A DNA stretch of 17,785 bases from Wolinella sp052170135. Its GTDB lineage: Bacteria; Campylobacterota; Campylobacteria; Campylobacterales; Helicobacteraceae. Positions 1 through 5,811 of the stretch are shown in pieces. The notes beneath the pieces were generated by a model. That model did not search any database and was not told the DNA's origin. It worked only from the letters and a program-made list of their open reading frames with translations. Every line of letters starts with the position of its first letter. The stretch's first letter is position 1. Where the stretch lies: contig JBQNBC010000019.1 in the NCBI GenBank assembly GCA_052170135.1, positions 1 through 17,785 on the forward strand, given 5' to 3'. Position numbers and translations under genes: made by a program.

Positions 1-199
1 ATCTTAAAGACTACATGAGCCTACAGAGGGGCTTGCAGGATTTTTTAGAAGAGGCAGGGGTGTTAGCCTAGAGCAAATAGCACTCTTAGGGCATGTGTTG
101 CACTTTGGCTATGGCGAGATTTTAGAGATGGGGATTTGTGAGTTTTCTGAGTTTGGGAGAATCGCGCAGGAGATACTAAAGGCTAGGAGTGGGTTATAA
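1..199 (+). CDS. Partial phage tail assembly chaperone, zero frame plus -1 frameshift extension
   Basis: The 5' end lies outside the window. The zero frame (codons from 3) reads through LKDYMSLQRGLQDFLEEAG and stops at 69-71. The -1 frame is open from the TTTTTTA heptamer at 41-47 to a TAA at 197-199, adding about 50 residues that end in EILKARSGL. Known biology: many long-tailed phages make two tail chaperone forms (lambda gpG/gpGT type) by a -1 slip near the 3' end of the gene just before the tape measure gene. Here a tape-measure-like start follows at 498, so the position fits. Inference: this is a G/GT-type chaperone pair of a prophage. I cannot name the phage family, and the gene may be a relic because the tail module downstream is broken. 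An alternative is that the second frame is an independently translated overlapping gene. Confidence 0.5.
41..47 (+). promoter_or_regulatory. Canonical -1 ribosomal slippery heptamer TTTTTTA
   Basis: In the zero frame the codons are GAT TTT TTA GAA, so T TTT TTA has the X XXY YYZ register for simultaneous -1 slippage. After the slip the reading frame stays open to 199, whereas the zero frame ends at 71. A Shine-Dalgarno-like AGAGGGG at 25-31 lies 9 nt upstream of the heptamer. Such a sequence at about this distance stimulates -1 slippage in dnaX-type signals (inference for this site). Only a weak, distant hairpin (67-90) follows. Confidence 0.55.
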
Positions 200-220
200 A
201 ATAGACTTCAACTAGCCTTT
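178..220. terminator. Hairpin between convergent phage genes, possible bidirectional terminator
   Basis: AAAGGCTAG (178-186) pairs perfectly with CTAGCCTTT (212-220), giving 9 bp around a 25-nt loop. A T follows on the plus strand, and the A/T ends supply short U-runs in both directions. It covers the 3' ends of the chaperone extension (ends 199) and of the opposite-strand gene (ends 183), as expected for a shared terminator. The long loop makes it weaker than a typical intrinsic terminator. Confidence 0.4.
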
Positions 221-446
221 TATAGGCGTTTTGAAAGAGTTTGCGAAAGATGAAAGTAGCAAAAATCGCTAAGGGGATAGTTACAGGGAAGAGAAAAAGT
301 GCCACAAATGGAGCACCGACTACTGAATAGATTAGCGCATTTGGCTCATCGCCTGAATATGCAAACAGCAAAGCAAAGCCAATAAGCAGGGCAAAGAGCT
401 TGTTTAAAAACATATCCGCACTAATTTTGGCAGCTATTTTGTTCAT
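183..446 (-). CDS. Small hydrophobic membrane protein within the phage tail remnant
   Basis: An 87-residue protein of no family I recognise. After a short amphipathic start (MNKIAAKISADMF) there is a hydrophobic segment near residues 15-31 (LFALLIGFALLFAYS). A longer hydrophobic stretch follows near residues 38-68 and could hold two passes (VVGAPFVALFLF, TIPLAIFATFIF), then a basic tail. A weak GAGAG ribosome site precedes the ATG. It lies opposite to the flanking tail genes, between chaperone and tape measure. A reversed cargo gene (a phage moron) or an exclusion-type membrane protein would fit that place, but this is inference from position and hydrophobicity only. It could also be an ORF left by decay of the region. 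Confidence 0.45.
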   Translation of the reverse strand: MNKIAAKISADMFLNKLFALLIGFALLFAYSGDEPNALIYSVVGAPFVALFLFPVTIPLAIFATFIFRKLFQNAYKRLVEVYFITHS

Positions 447-497
447 CTCGCCACTCTCATATTTTTTAGTAGAGACTATACGGCAAAAGGATTAAAA

Positions 498-692
498 ATG
501 GCTGATACATCAGTCGGCATAGCTTTAAATCTAGCAGTTAAAGGGCTTGTGGGGATTGAAGCCTGCACAAGCTCCTTTGCAAAACTTAGAAAAGCGGTAA
601 GTAATGCTGGAGTTAGCATGAAGCACCTAAATCGTGACTTGGCAAAGATAAAGCTAAATAATACGAAGAGAAGTCGCTCGAACAAGGCTTAG
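498..692 (+). pseudogene. Truncated phage tail tape measure protein, N-terminal stub
   Basis: The start is well supported: AAAGGA at 485-490 lies 7 nt before the ATG at 498. The first residues (MADTSVGIALNLAVKGLVG, then a helical stretch with SSFAKLRKAVSNAG and LNRDLAKIKLNN) resemble the start of phage tape measure proteins, which open with a short strand-forming segment followed by long coiled coil. Tape measures normally run to many hundreds of residues, and this ORF stops at 64. The last nine codons (TKRSRSNKA) read, in another frame, as part of the coiled-coil fragment that continues to 1024. The real gene therefore probably ends near position 655-660 at a deletion junction. The place directly after a frameshifted chaperone supports the call. 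Confidence 0.5.
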
Positions 693-1024
693 CGCTACAA
701 GAACAACAATATGATTTCAACTCTAGCTTTCATCCATTGCAGATAGAGGCACAAGAGAATCTAAACAATAGCGCAACTTTTGATTTAAAAGCAAAAAAGG
801 CAAAAGAGGCGCACGAAAGTATATTGCGCCCACTAGCTGAGCAGAAAGCACGCGATGATTTAGCTCACAACGAAAAGATACGTCCATTTGAGATAGCAGA
901 GAAGAGAGCAAAAGCAAGAGGCGAAGAGCTAAGCAATGCGACAAAAGCTTTTGTTTTGAATGAGGCAGAAGAAAAAAGAGATGCGAACATACATGCAAGT
1001 CGATTTTTGATGGCTGGAGGATAA
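662..1024 (+). pseudogene. 3' fragment of an unrecognised coiled-coil phage gene
   Basis: An open stretch follows a TAA at 659-661 in this frame and runs to a stop at 1022-1024, about 120 codons. The nominal TTG start at 737 has no ribosome site, and plausible protein sequence (EEKSLEQGLALQEQQ) extends upstream of it, so this is probably the tail of a longer gene whose 5' part is lost. The product is very rich in E, K, A and Q and almost certainly helical. It contains imperfect repeats around HPLQIEAQ, RPLAEQKA and RPFEIAEK, and ends in FLMAGG. I do not recognise the family. A virion or ejection protein is possible but unsupported. Together with the tape-measure stub it suggests a deletion that fused two distant phage genes in different frames. 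Confidence 0.4.
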
Positions 1025-1101
1025 GCGAACGTATATGGTGGCTTATTAGAAATTTACCTAAGCTGTTGTAAGATTCCTGTAAAATATTTTAAGGTCATAC
1101 G

Positions 1102-1653
1102 ATGAAGCTACGACTACCGCACACTCCTTATATAGCGAATAAAATCGCGCTTGACTTGGTTAATTCCGGCTACATTGAGCTTAATTTTGCTATGGAGAGA
1201 ATTGTCCAAATCGCGCAACAATTCATAGATGAAAATATCAAAAAAGAGGCAGCATTAGAGGAGAAAGTTCGCGCACTTTTAGAGGCAAATGTAGATGAGA
1301 TGGAGTTTTTGCGCGTTGATGAGCGACAAGTATTTTGGCAGGTTAAAAAAAGACTTGCGCTTGAAGAGGGATTTATTCTTGCAAAAGATGATAGATATAG
1401 CCATCTGTCTCATCAGATTCTTGATGCATTGGTTGATGAGGATGTGATTAAGTTTGACGTCTCTGAGACGATTGTTAAAAATGTGATTTTCAAGGCCATT
1501 GATGGCTATTCTAAGATTTATGAATCAGTCGAAGATGTCGTGATAGCGAAGATTGAGAGCTATAAGCGCAAAATCATCGCGGGCACAGAGGAGTATGACA
1601 TGCTCTTTGAAAAGCTCTACGAAGAAGAGTTAAGGAGGCGAGGATTCCTATGA
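1102..1653 (+). CDS. DUF507 family protein
   Basis: A 183-residue protein matching the DUF507 family of Campylobacterota, from memory the neighbour of carA in Helicobacter. The fold is mostly helical with two related halves. An N-terminal part (MKLRLPHTPYIANKIALDL, then LEEKVRALLEANVDEMEF) is followed by a part rich in E and K that ends in EELRRRGFL. The biochemical role is not known. AAGG at 1091-1094 lies 7 nt before the ATG. A possible -10 (TAAAAT, 1080-1085) is too close to the ribosome site to be convincing, so the promoter may lie further up in the phage remnant. The stop overlaps the carA start in ATGA (1650-1653), pointing to translational coupling with carA. Confidence 0.85.
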   Translation: MKLRLPHTPYIANKIALDLVNSGYIELNFAMERIVQIAQQFIDENIKKEAALEEKVRALLEANVDEMEFLRVDERQVFWQVKKRLALEEGFILAKDDRYSHLSHQILDALVDEDVIKFDVSETIVKNVIFKAIDGYSKIYESVEDVVIAKIESYKRKIIAGTEEYDMLFEKLYEEELRRRGFL

Positions 1654-2783
1654 AAAAGGCATATTTGTATTTTGAAAATGGATTATTTTTGGAGGCGCAG
1701 TCATTTGGTGCTGAGGGTAGCAGTGTAGGCGAGGTAGTTTTTAACACTTCTATGAGTGGTCACCAGGAGATCGTAAGCGACCCTAGCTATGCAGGACAGT
1801 TTATCACTTTCACTATGCCAGAGATTGGTATTGTTGGGACAAATCAACAAGACATGGAGAGTCGCTCTGTATTTTGCAAAGGCGTGATTGTGAAGAGATA
1901 TAACGACACGCCATCTAATTTTCGCTCTCAAGAATCGCTTGCTAAGTTTTTAAAGCGACACAATACAATGGGGATAGCTGGTGTTGATACGCGGTTTTTA
2001 ACGAAGATGTTGCGCAAGGAAGGGGCAATGATGATGATTGCTTCAACTGATATTAGCGACAAGGTCGAGCTGAAGAGATTGCTTGATTCTTCTCCTAGAA
2101 TCGAAGATATAAATCATATTGCCGAGGTCAGCACTAAAGAACCATATGTTCACATGTATGGAGCCTTTAACTTTAGCACGATGGATTTTAGCACACCAAG
2201 GACTGATAAAAAAATTGTTGCGATTGACTTTGGAATTAAGAAAAATATCCTAAATGGTTTGACAGAGGCGGGACTGTGCGTGGAGGTTGTGCCATATACT
2301 TTTGATGCAAAGGATTTAATTGTACGCTATAAAGCCGGCGAGATATCGGCTGTATTTCTATCAAATGGTCCTGGTGATCCTGCGATCTTGAACGATGAAA
2401 TAGCGCGAATTAAAGAGCTTATAGATGCGGAGATTCCTATATTTGCCATATGTCTTGGACACCAACTCATATCATTGGCGCACGGATATCCGACTTATAA
2501 GTTGAAATTTGGTCAACATGGCGGAAATCATCCGGTAAAGAATCTAAAAACAGGAGCAGTAGAAATCACTTCTCAAAATCACAACTACTCCGTGCCAGAA
2601 GAGATAGTCGAGGTAGCCGATGTAATATATCGTAATCTTTTTGATAATACAATCGAGGGAGTGCAGTATAGAAATGGCAATATTTACTCTGTCCAGCACC
2701 ATCCAGAGGCATCTCCTGGACCTAAAGAGGCGAGTGCAATTTTTCAGATCTTTGCTAAAATAGCGCGAGGCGAGCGCGTATAG
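1650..2783 (+). CDS. carA: Carbamoyl-phosphate synthase small (glutaminase) subunit
   Basis: This subunit hydrolyses glutamine and passes ammonia to CarB for carbamoyl phosphate, feeding pyrimidine and arginine synthesis. The 377-residue length is normal. The N-terminal CPSase domain has the typical FNTSMSGHQE and DPSYAGQ segments. The C-terminal class I glutamine amidotransferase domain has FLSNGPGDP, the nucleophile elbow ICLGHQ (Cys268), GGNHPV, and QHHPEASPGP with His351 and Glu353, so the Cys-His-Glu triad is intact. AAGGAGG lies about 12 nt before the ATG within the end of the DUF507 gene, with which it shares ATGA. carB is not in the window, as is common when the two subunits are unlinked. 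A terminator follows at 2809. Confidence 0.97.
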   Translation: MKKAYLYFENGLFLEAQSFGAEGSSVGEVVFNTSMSGHQEIVSDPSYAGQFITFTMPEIGIVGTNQQDMESRSVFCKGVIVKRYNDTPSNFRSQESLAKFLKRHNTMGIAGVDTRFLTKMLRKEGAMMMIASTDISDKVELKRLLDSSPRIEDINHIAEVSTKEPYVHMYGAFNFSTMDFSTPRTDKKIVAIDFGIKKNILNGLTEAGLCVEVVPYTFDAKDLIVRYKAGEISAVFLSNGPGDPAILNDEIARIKELIDAEIPIFAICLGHQLISLAHGYPTYKLKFGQHGGNHPVKNLKTGAVEITSQNHNYSVPEEIVEVADVIYRNLFDNTIEGVQYRNGNIYSVQHHPEASPGPKEASAIFQIFAKIARGERV

Positions 2784-2808
2784 TGCTTTTAAAATCTGCA
2801 TCATCTTC

Positions 2809-2848
2809 AACCTAGAATTTTCCGCCAGATTCTAGGTTTCTATCTTTT
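2809..2848 (+). terminator. Rho-independent terminator after carA
   Basis: AACCTAGAAT (2809-2818) pairs over 10 bp with ATTCTAGGTT (2829-2838) around a 10-nt loop, followed by the T-rich run TTTCTATCTTTTT. It lies 26 nt after the carA stop and ends the DUF507-carA transcript. Confidence 0.75.
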
Positions 2849-2938
2849 TGTATTCTATGTAATAATTAAAGTCTTATAAATAACAATACAAAAAATTAAG
2901 TATAGCTATTCATGAATGAAAGTGTCCCAGTGTAGTAA

Positions 2939-2952
2939 TTGTCGCTTGTCAA
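2939..2952. promoter_or_regulatory. CRP/FNR-type operator upstream of the nnrS-like gene
   Basis: TTGTC-N4-GTCAA (spacer GCTT) has the 5-4-5 geometry and outer TTG/CAA of CRP/FNR family sites (FNR: TTGAT-N4-ATCAA). The flanking bases extend the symmetry as AATTG...CAATT (2937-2954). Its centre at 2945.5 is about 41.5 nt upstream of the start predicted from the -10 at 2975-2980, the class II activator position. NnrS genes in other bacteria are controlled by NO-responsive members of this regulator family (known biology). The link here is inference. Confidence 0.4.
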
Positions 2953-2974
2953 TTTTTTGTAGATGTCTGATTGA

Positions 2975-2980
2975 TATAAT
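2975..2980 (+). promoter_or_regulatory. -10 element (TATAAT) for the nnrS-like gene
   Basis: A perfect TATAAT, with no good -35 hexamer at 16-18 nt. This suits an activator-dependent promoter or the relaxed -35 of epsilonproteobacterial sigma-70. The predicted transcript starts near 2987, giving a leader of about 20 nt with the ribosome site at 2999-3003. Confidence 0.6.
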
Positions 2981-3006
2981 CCAGTCAAATATATTTTTGG
3001 AGGATT

Positions 3007-4224
3007 GTGGTGGATTTGATAAAATCATGGTATGAAAAGTTTGCCTCTCAGCCTCATCAGCCACTTTTCGCAAGTGGAATTGTCTGGCTAATGCTTTATC
3101 TTGGGCTGTTCATCAGTGTTTACTCAGGTGTTTTGGAAAGTAGTGCAAGTGTTGTTGAGTTGCATGCATATAGTTTTATTTTTGTAATTTTTATTCAATT
3201 TTTTTTTGGATTCTTATTTGTGGTTTTTCCAAAATTTCTAATGCAAGCTGCAATCAAGCAAGAATCTTACATGAGGATATTTTGGCTATATTTTGTTGTT
3301 TCTATCGGGCTTTTTCTTTCATTTTTATTTTCCTTGTCATTTCTTTCATATATTTTTATGGCGATAAATTTTATTGTACTTGTGTTTGGGGCAAAAATAC
3401 TATATGAAATTTACAAAAAATCAATTGTAAAAGATAAAAATGATAGCAAGTGGGTATTAATAGGGCTTTCATTTGGTATATTTTTCAGTGCATTATTTTT
3501 GATATCTCGTATAGATTTTTATTTTTCTATATTGCTTGAAAAAGTAGCAATTCAGGGTGGATTCTATCTATTTTTATTTATCATATTTTTTACTATTTCA
3601 CAGCGTATGATTCCATTTTTCACGTCTGTCAAAGTTCCTGATTATGTTATTTGTAAAAGCAGATTTTTGATGGAAAAAATTACAATACTTTTTGTCTTAA
3701 AAATTATTCTACTTCTCGTGGATAATCCAAAGCTTTTTATATTTTCGGATTTGCCACTATTTTTATTATTTAGCTATGAATTTTACCGCTGGAAGATGCC
3801 ACTTTTTAGTGTACCTGCTATAGTTTGGGTGCTTTTTGTATCGCTATATTGGATACCACTTGGGTTTTTATATGGCGTGGTCGAGAGCATTGGGGCGATA
3901 TTTTTCATGCCGCTTCTCCTTGAAAAAAGTGAGTTGCACGTATTCGCACTTGGTTATTTTCTGACTATCTTAGTGGGCTTTGGGACTAGGGTCGTACTTG
4001 GGCATTCTGGGCGACCTCCACATGCAGATGGCTTTGCGATAGCTATTTTTATTGCAATACAGTTTATCGTCATGGCGCGACTAATCGCAGGAATCGCCGT
4101 GAATATTGGACTTGGCTATATGTTTTGGATTGAGACTAGCGCGATTCTCATGATTGTTGGGCTTATGATTTGGAGTGCAAGATATTTGCCGATACTCGTT
4201 GGTGGATACGTGGGGCAGAGGTAG
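3007..4224 (+). CDS. nnrS: NnrS family heme-copper membrane protein
   Basis: A 405-residue polytopic protein with about 12 hydrophobic segments. Family marks are the N-terminal HQPLFASG, the first histidine-bearing helix pair (ELHAYSF followed by FFFGFLFVVFPKFL), ISQRMIPFF in the middle, and the C-terminal HVFALGYF...GFGTRVVLGHSGRPPHAD, the most typical NnrS block. Known biology: NnrS proteins bind heme and copper, are induced with nitric oxide metabolism, and help cells tolerate nitrosative stress. The direct reaction is not settled. The start is GTG. GTG at 3007 or 3010 are both possible, and the GGAGG at 2999-3003 spaces better with 3010. It is an isolated transcription unit with its own promoter and CRP/FNR-like site, convergent with the glycan cluster. 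A run of nine T (3199-3207) lies inside Phe codons. Confidence 0.85.
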   Translation: MVDLIKSWYEKFASQPHQPLFASGIVWLMLYLGLFISVYSGVLESSASVVELHAYSFIFVIFIQFFFGFLFVVFPKFLMQAAIKQESYMRIFWLYFVVSIGLFLSFLFSLSFLSYIFMAINFIVLVFGAKILYEIYKKSIVKDKNDSKWVLIGLSFGIFFSALFLISRIDFYFSILLEKVAIQGGFYLFLFIIFFTISQRMIPFFTSVKVPDYVICKSRFLMEKITILFVLKIILLLVDNPKLFIFSDLPLFLLFSYEFYRWKMPLFSVPAIVWVLFVSLYWIPLGFLYGVVESIGAIFFMPLLLEKSELHVFALGYFLTILVGFGTRVVLGHSGRPPHADGFAIAIFIAIQFIVMARLIAGIAVNIGLGYMFWIETSAILMIVGLMIWSARYLPILVGGYVGQR

Positions 4225-4233
4225 ACTATTTCG

Positions 4234-4260
4234 GCTTAGCGGGTTAAAAACCGCATAAGC
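4234..4260. terminator. Hairpin between convergent nnrS and glycosyltransferase genes
   Basis: GCTTAGCGG (4234-4242) pairs with CCGCATAAGC (4251-4260), with one bulged A and an A-rich loop. The stem includes the last codons of the minus-strand gene and lies 9 nt past the nnrS stop. There is no clear U-run in either direction, so termination may be weak or Rho-assisted. Confidence 0.4.
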
Positions 4261-5345
4261 TCATCTGTCATACGTGAGTAGTTCCTGTGTTCTAAGATGA
4301 TTTTTTGTCCAGTTTTTGCCATTTGTTTTAGCTCATCACGACTCATCGCACAGATTTTATCTACCAACTTTGGGATATTTTCATCTATGAAAAATATACT
4401 ATTTGCATCAAAAAGCTTAGTGCATTCATCGACTTTTGCGCTTATCACAGCGAGATTGCATGCATAATAATCCATTACTTTTGTAGGCGAGCATAGATTG
4501 TAGAGGCGATTTACCGGGACATAAAATATACCAACATCAAAGCCTTGCATAATCTTAAATAAATCACCCTTTTTTACTGCATGATGCAGTGATATACGCG
4601 TATCATTGGGAAGAATCGACCGCGCGTATTCATAGTCTTTTGTATATATCTCGAGATAAAAATCACTTTTTGAATAACAAAATTCTTTAAAAAAATATTC
4701 TAGATTTCTATTTATATCAATTGCACCGATGTATATAAATTTTTTTACACTGTTGTTTGATAGGCTTGTTTGCGATTTTGCCTCTATTTGCTTCGGGTTT
4801 ACACCAAGTGGTAGTGATAGATATGGTACTGACAGCATTGGGAAAAACTCATCTTTCATGAGTTTTGAAATAGGGAAGAAACCATCGCATTGATTTATTA
4901 ATTTTCGATAGATTAGTAGATTAATTTTATATTTTATCCACTTAAAAATAATATTTTTCCCGCGGTTTCTTGCTTCATGGTAGCTTCTGTAAAAGTGAGG
5001 AAAACTGAGTTGAAAATAGAGTTTATAATTGTAGATTTTTCTATATTTTAAACCATTTCTCAGCGTATCTAAAAAATTTCTTATAATTACAAAATCAACT
5101 TTTTCAAGTGACAAGAATCTGTCATTTATTAGCTCTAGGGCCATATTTCTTGAGTTTTTTGGTAGGCATATGCGCCACCCCCCCCCTCTCCCTTCATCCA
5201 TGCCGCCTTCGCTTATCTCAAATCTATCACTAAAATAGACGCAATAGATATTAAAATGTTGCTTTAAAAAACCATTTATAACATTTTCTATAAAACTGTG
5301 TTCAAAATTTTCGTCTTTATCGCTAATGAACAGAAGTGTCTTCAC
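4236..5345 (-). CDS. GT4-like glycosyltransferase with phase-variable poly-G tract
   Basis: A 369-residue protein with the layout of a GT-B glycosyltransferase. The N-terminal domain opens with KTLLFISDKDENFEH and includes VDFVIIRNFLDTLRNG. The linker carries PYLSLPLGVNP, and the C-terminal donor domain has KFIYIGAIDINRNL and CSPTKVMDYYACNLAVI, the GT4-like sugar-nucleotide binding block. The role is probably adding a sugar to lipooligosaccharide or another surface glycan; donor and acceptor cannot be read from sequence. The start is GTG with AGAGG about 7 nt upstream, overlapping the acyltransferase gene by 23 nt. Nine G in the coding strand (window 5178-5186) encode Gly-Gly-Gly near residue 54, between Arg and Trp. 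The present length keeps the frame open. The loop DEGRGGGWR is otherwise an odd low-complexity insert in the N-terminal domain. Confidence 0.75.
   Translation of the reverse strand: MKTLLFISDKDENFEHSFIENVINGFLKQHFNIYCVYFSDRFEISEGGMDEGRGGGWRICLPKNSRNMALELINDRFLSLEKVDFVIIRNFLDTLRNGLKYRKIYNYKLYFQLSFPHFYRSYHEARNRGKNIIFKWIKYKINLLIYRKLINQCDGFFPISKLMKDEFFPMLSVPYLSLPLGVNPKQIEAKSQTSLSNNSVKKFIYIGAIDINRNLEYFFKEFCYSKSDFYLEIYTKDYEYARSILPNDTRISLHHAVKKGDLFKIMQGFDVGIFYVPVNRLYNLCSPTKVMDYYACNLAVISAKVDECTKLFDANSIFFIDENIPKLVDKICAMSRDELKQMAKTGQKIILEHRNYSRMTDELMRFLTR
5178..5186 (-). repeat. Homopolymeric G9 tract (C9 on plus strand), likely phase-variation switch
   Basis: Nine consecutive C on the plus strand lie inside the glycosyltransferase gene. 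With G9 the frame is open. One extra G leads to TGA at 5122-5124 (18 codons after the tract); one G fewer leads to TAG at 5135-5137. Both drop the whole donor domain. Poly-G/C tracts of this length in surface-glycan genes are the standard contingency loci of Campylobacter and Helicobacter. Confidence 0.8.
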
Positions 5346-5811
5346 GGTTCACCTCTATTTGACGTATTTTTTTGGCTAGTTCACCAGCGTATAATACATT
5401 TGATTCCACATTTTTGTTTATCAATGATTTTGCGCCAATGACGCTATTTTCTCCTATTGTTACTCCCATTAGGATTAGAGAATCGCTAGCAATCCAGACA
5501 TTTTTTTCTAATGTGACAGGAGCTTGCACATGTCTTCGAGGAAATTTCTCATATTCAAGCTGTGCTGAATATATTTTTACATAACTTGATAGTGTGACGT
5601 ATTCACTTAAAGTTACTTTATCGCGACAATTTATAAGAACTCCCTCGTTTATTTTTACATTATTGCCAATTGATAGATTTTTTGGATTTCCAAGTACTTT
5701 AAACCAACCGAATGCCTTTACATTTTTACCTATTTTTGCCCCTAAAATACGTAATTTAATAAATTGTAACTGATATAAAAACATGGCAATTTTTTCATAG
5801 TATTTATACAT
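5323..5811 (-). CDS. Hexapeptide-repeat O-acetyltransferase-like acyltransferase
   Basis: A 162-residue protein of the left-handed beta-helix (LbH) acyltransferase type, near the usual length for maltose/serine/sugar O-acetyltransferases. After a helical N-terminus come hexapeptide repeats: LGAKIGKNVKAFG, LSIGNNVKINEGVLINC, VTLSEYVTLSSYVKIYS, then VTLEKNVWIASDSLILMGVTIGENSVIGAKSLI. A catalytic His could be in RRHVQAP, though which His serves is uncertain. The start ATG has GGAG 8 nt upstream and overlaps the GT9 gene by 8 nt. The 3' end overlaps the glycosyltransferase by 23 nt. Overlaps on both sides indicate one operon, in which it probably acylates a sugar of the same surface glycan. The acceptor is not known. 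Confidence 0.8.
   Translation of the reverse strand: MYKYYEKIAMFLYQLQFIKLRILGAKIGKNVKAFGWFKVLGNPKNLSIGNNVKINEGVLINCRDKVTLSEYVTLSSYVKIYSAQLEYEKFPRRHVQAPVTLEKNVWIASDSLILMGVTIGENSVIGAKSLINKNVESNVLYAGELAKKIRQIEVNREDTSVH

Noticed and set aside
67..90. Hairpin after the TTTTTTA heptamer as a frameshift stimulator
   Set aside because: The stem is weak with a bulge and starts about 20 nt after the heptamer, beyond the usual 5-9 nt spacer.
2908..2917. Palindrome ATTCATGAAT upstream of nnrS as an operator
   Set aside because: Only 10 bp in AT-rich DNA and about 70 nt upstream of the predicted start; the TTGTC-N4-GTCAA site is a better candidate.
3199..3207. T9 homopolymer inside nnrS as a second phase-variation tract
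   Set aside because: It encodes Phe-Phe-Phe in a membrane helix, where T runs are common in AT-rich DNA. No control role is suggested and the gene is not a surface variable. Slippage is possible but unsupported.
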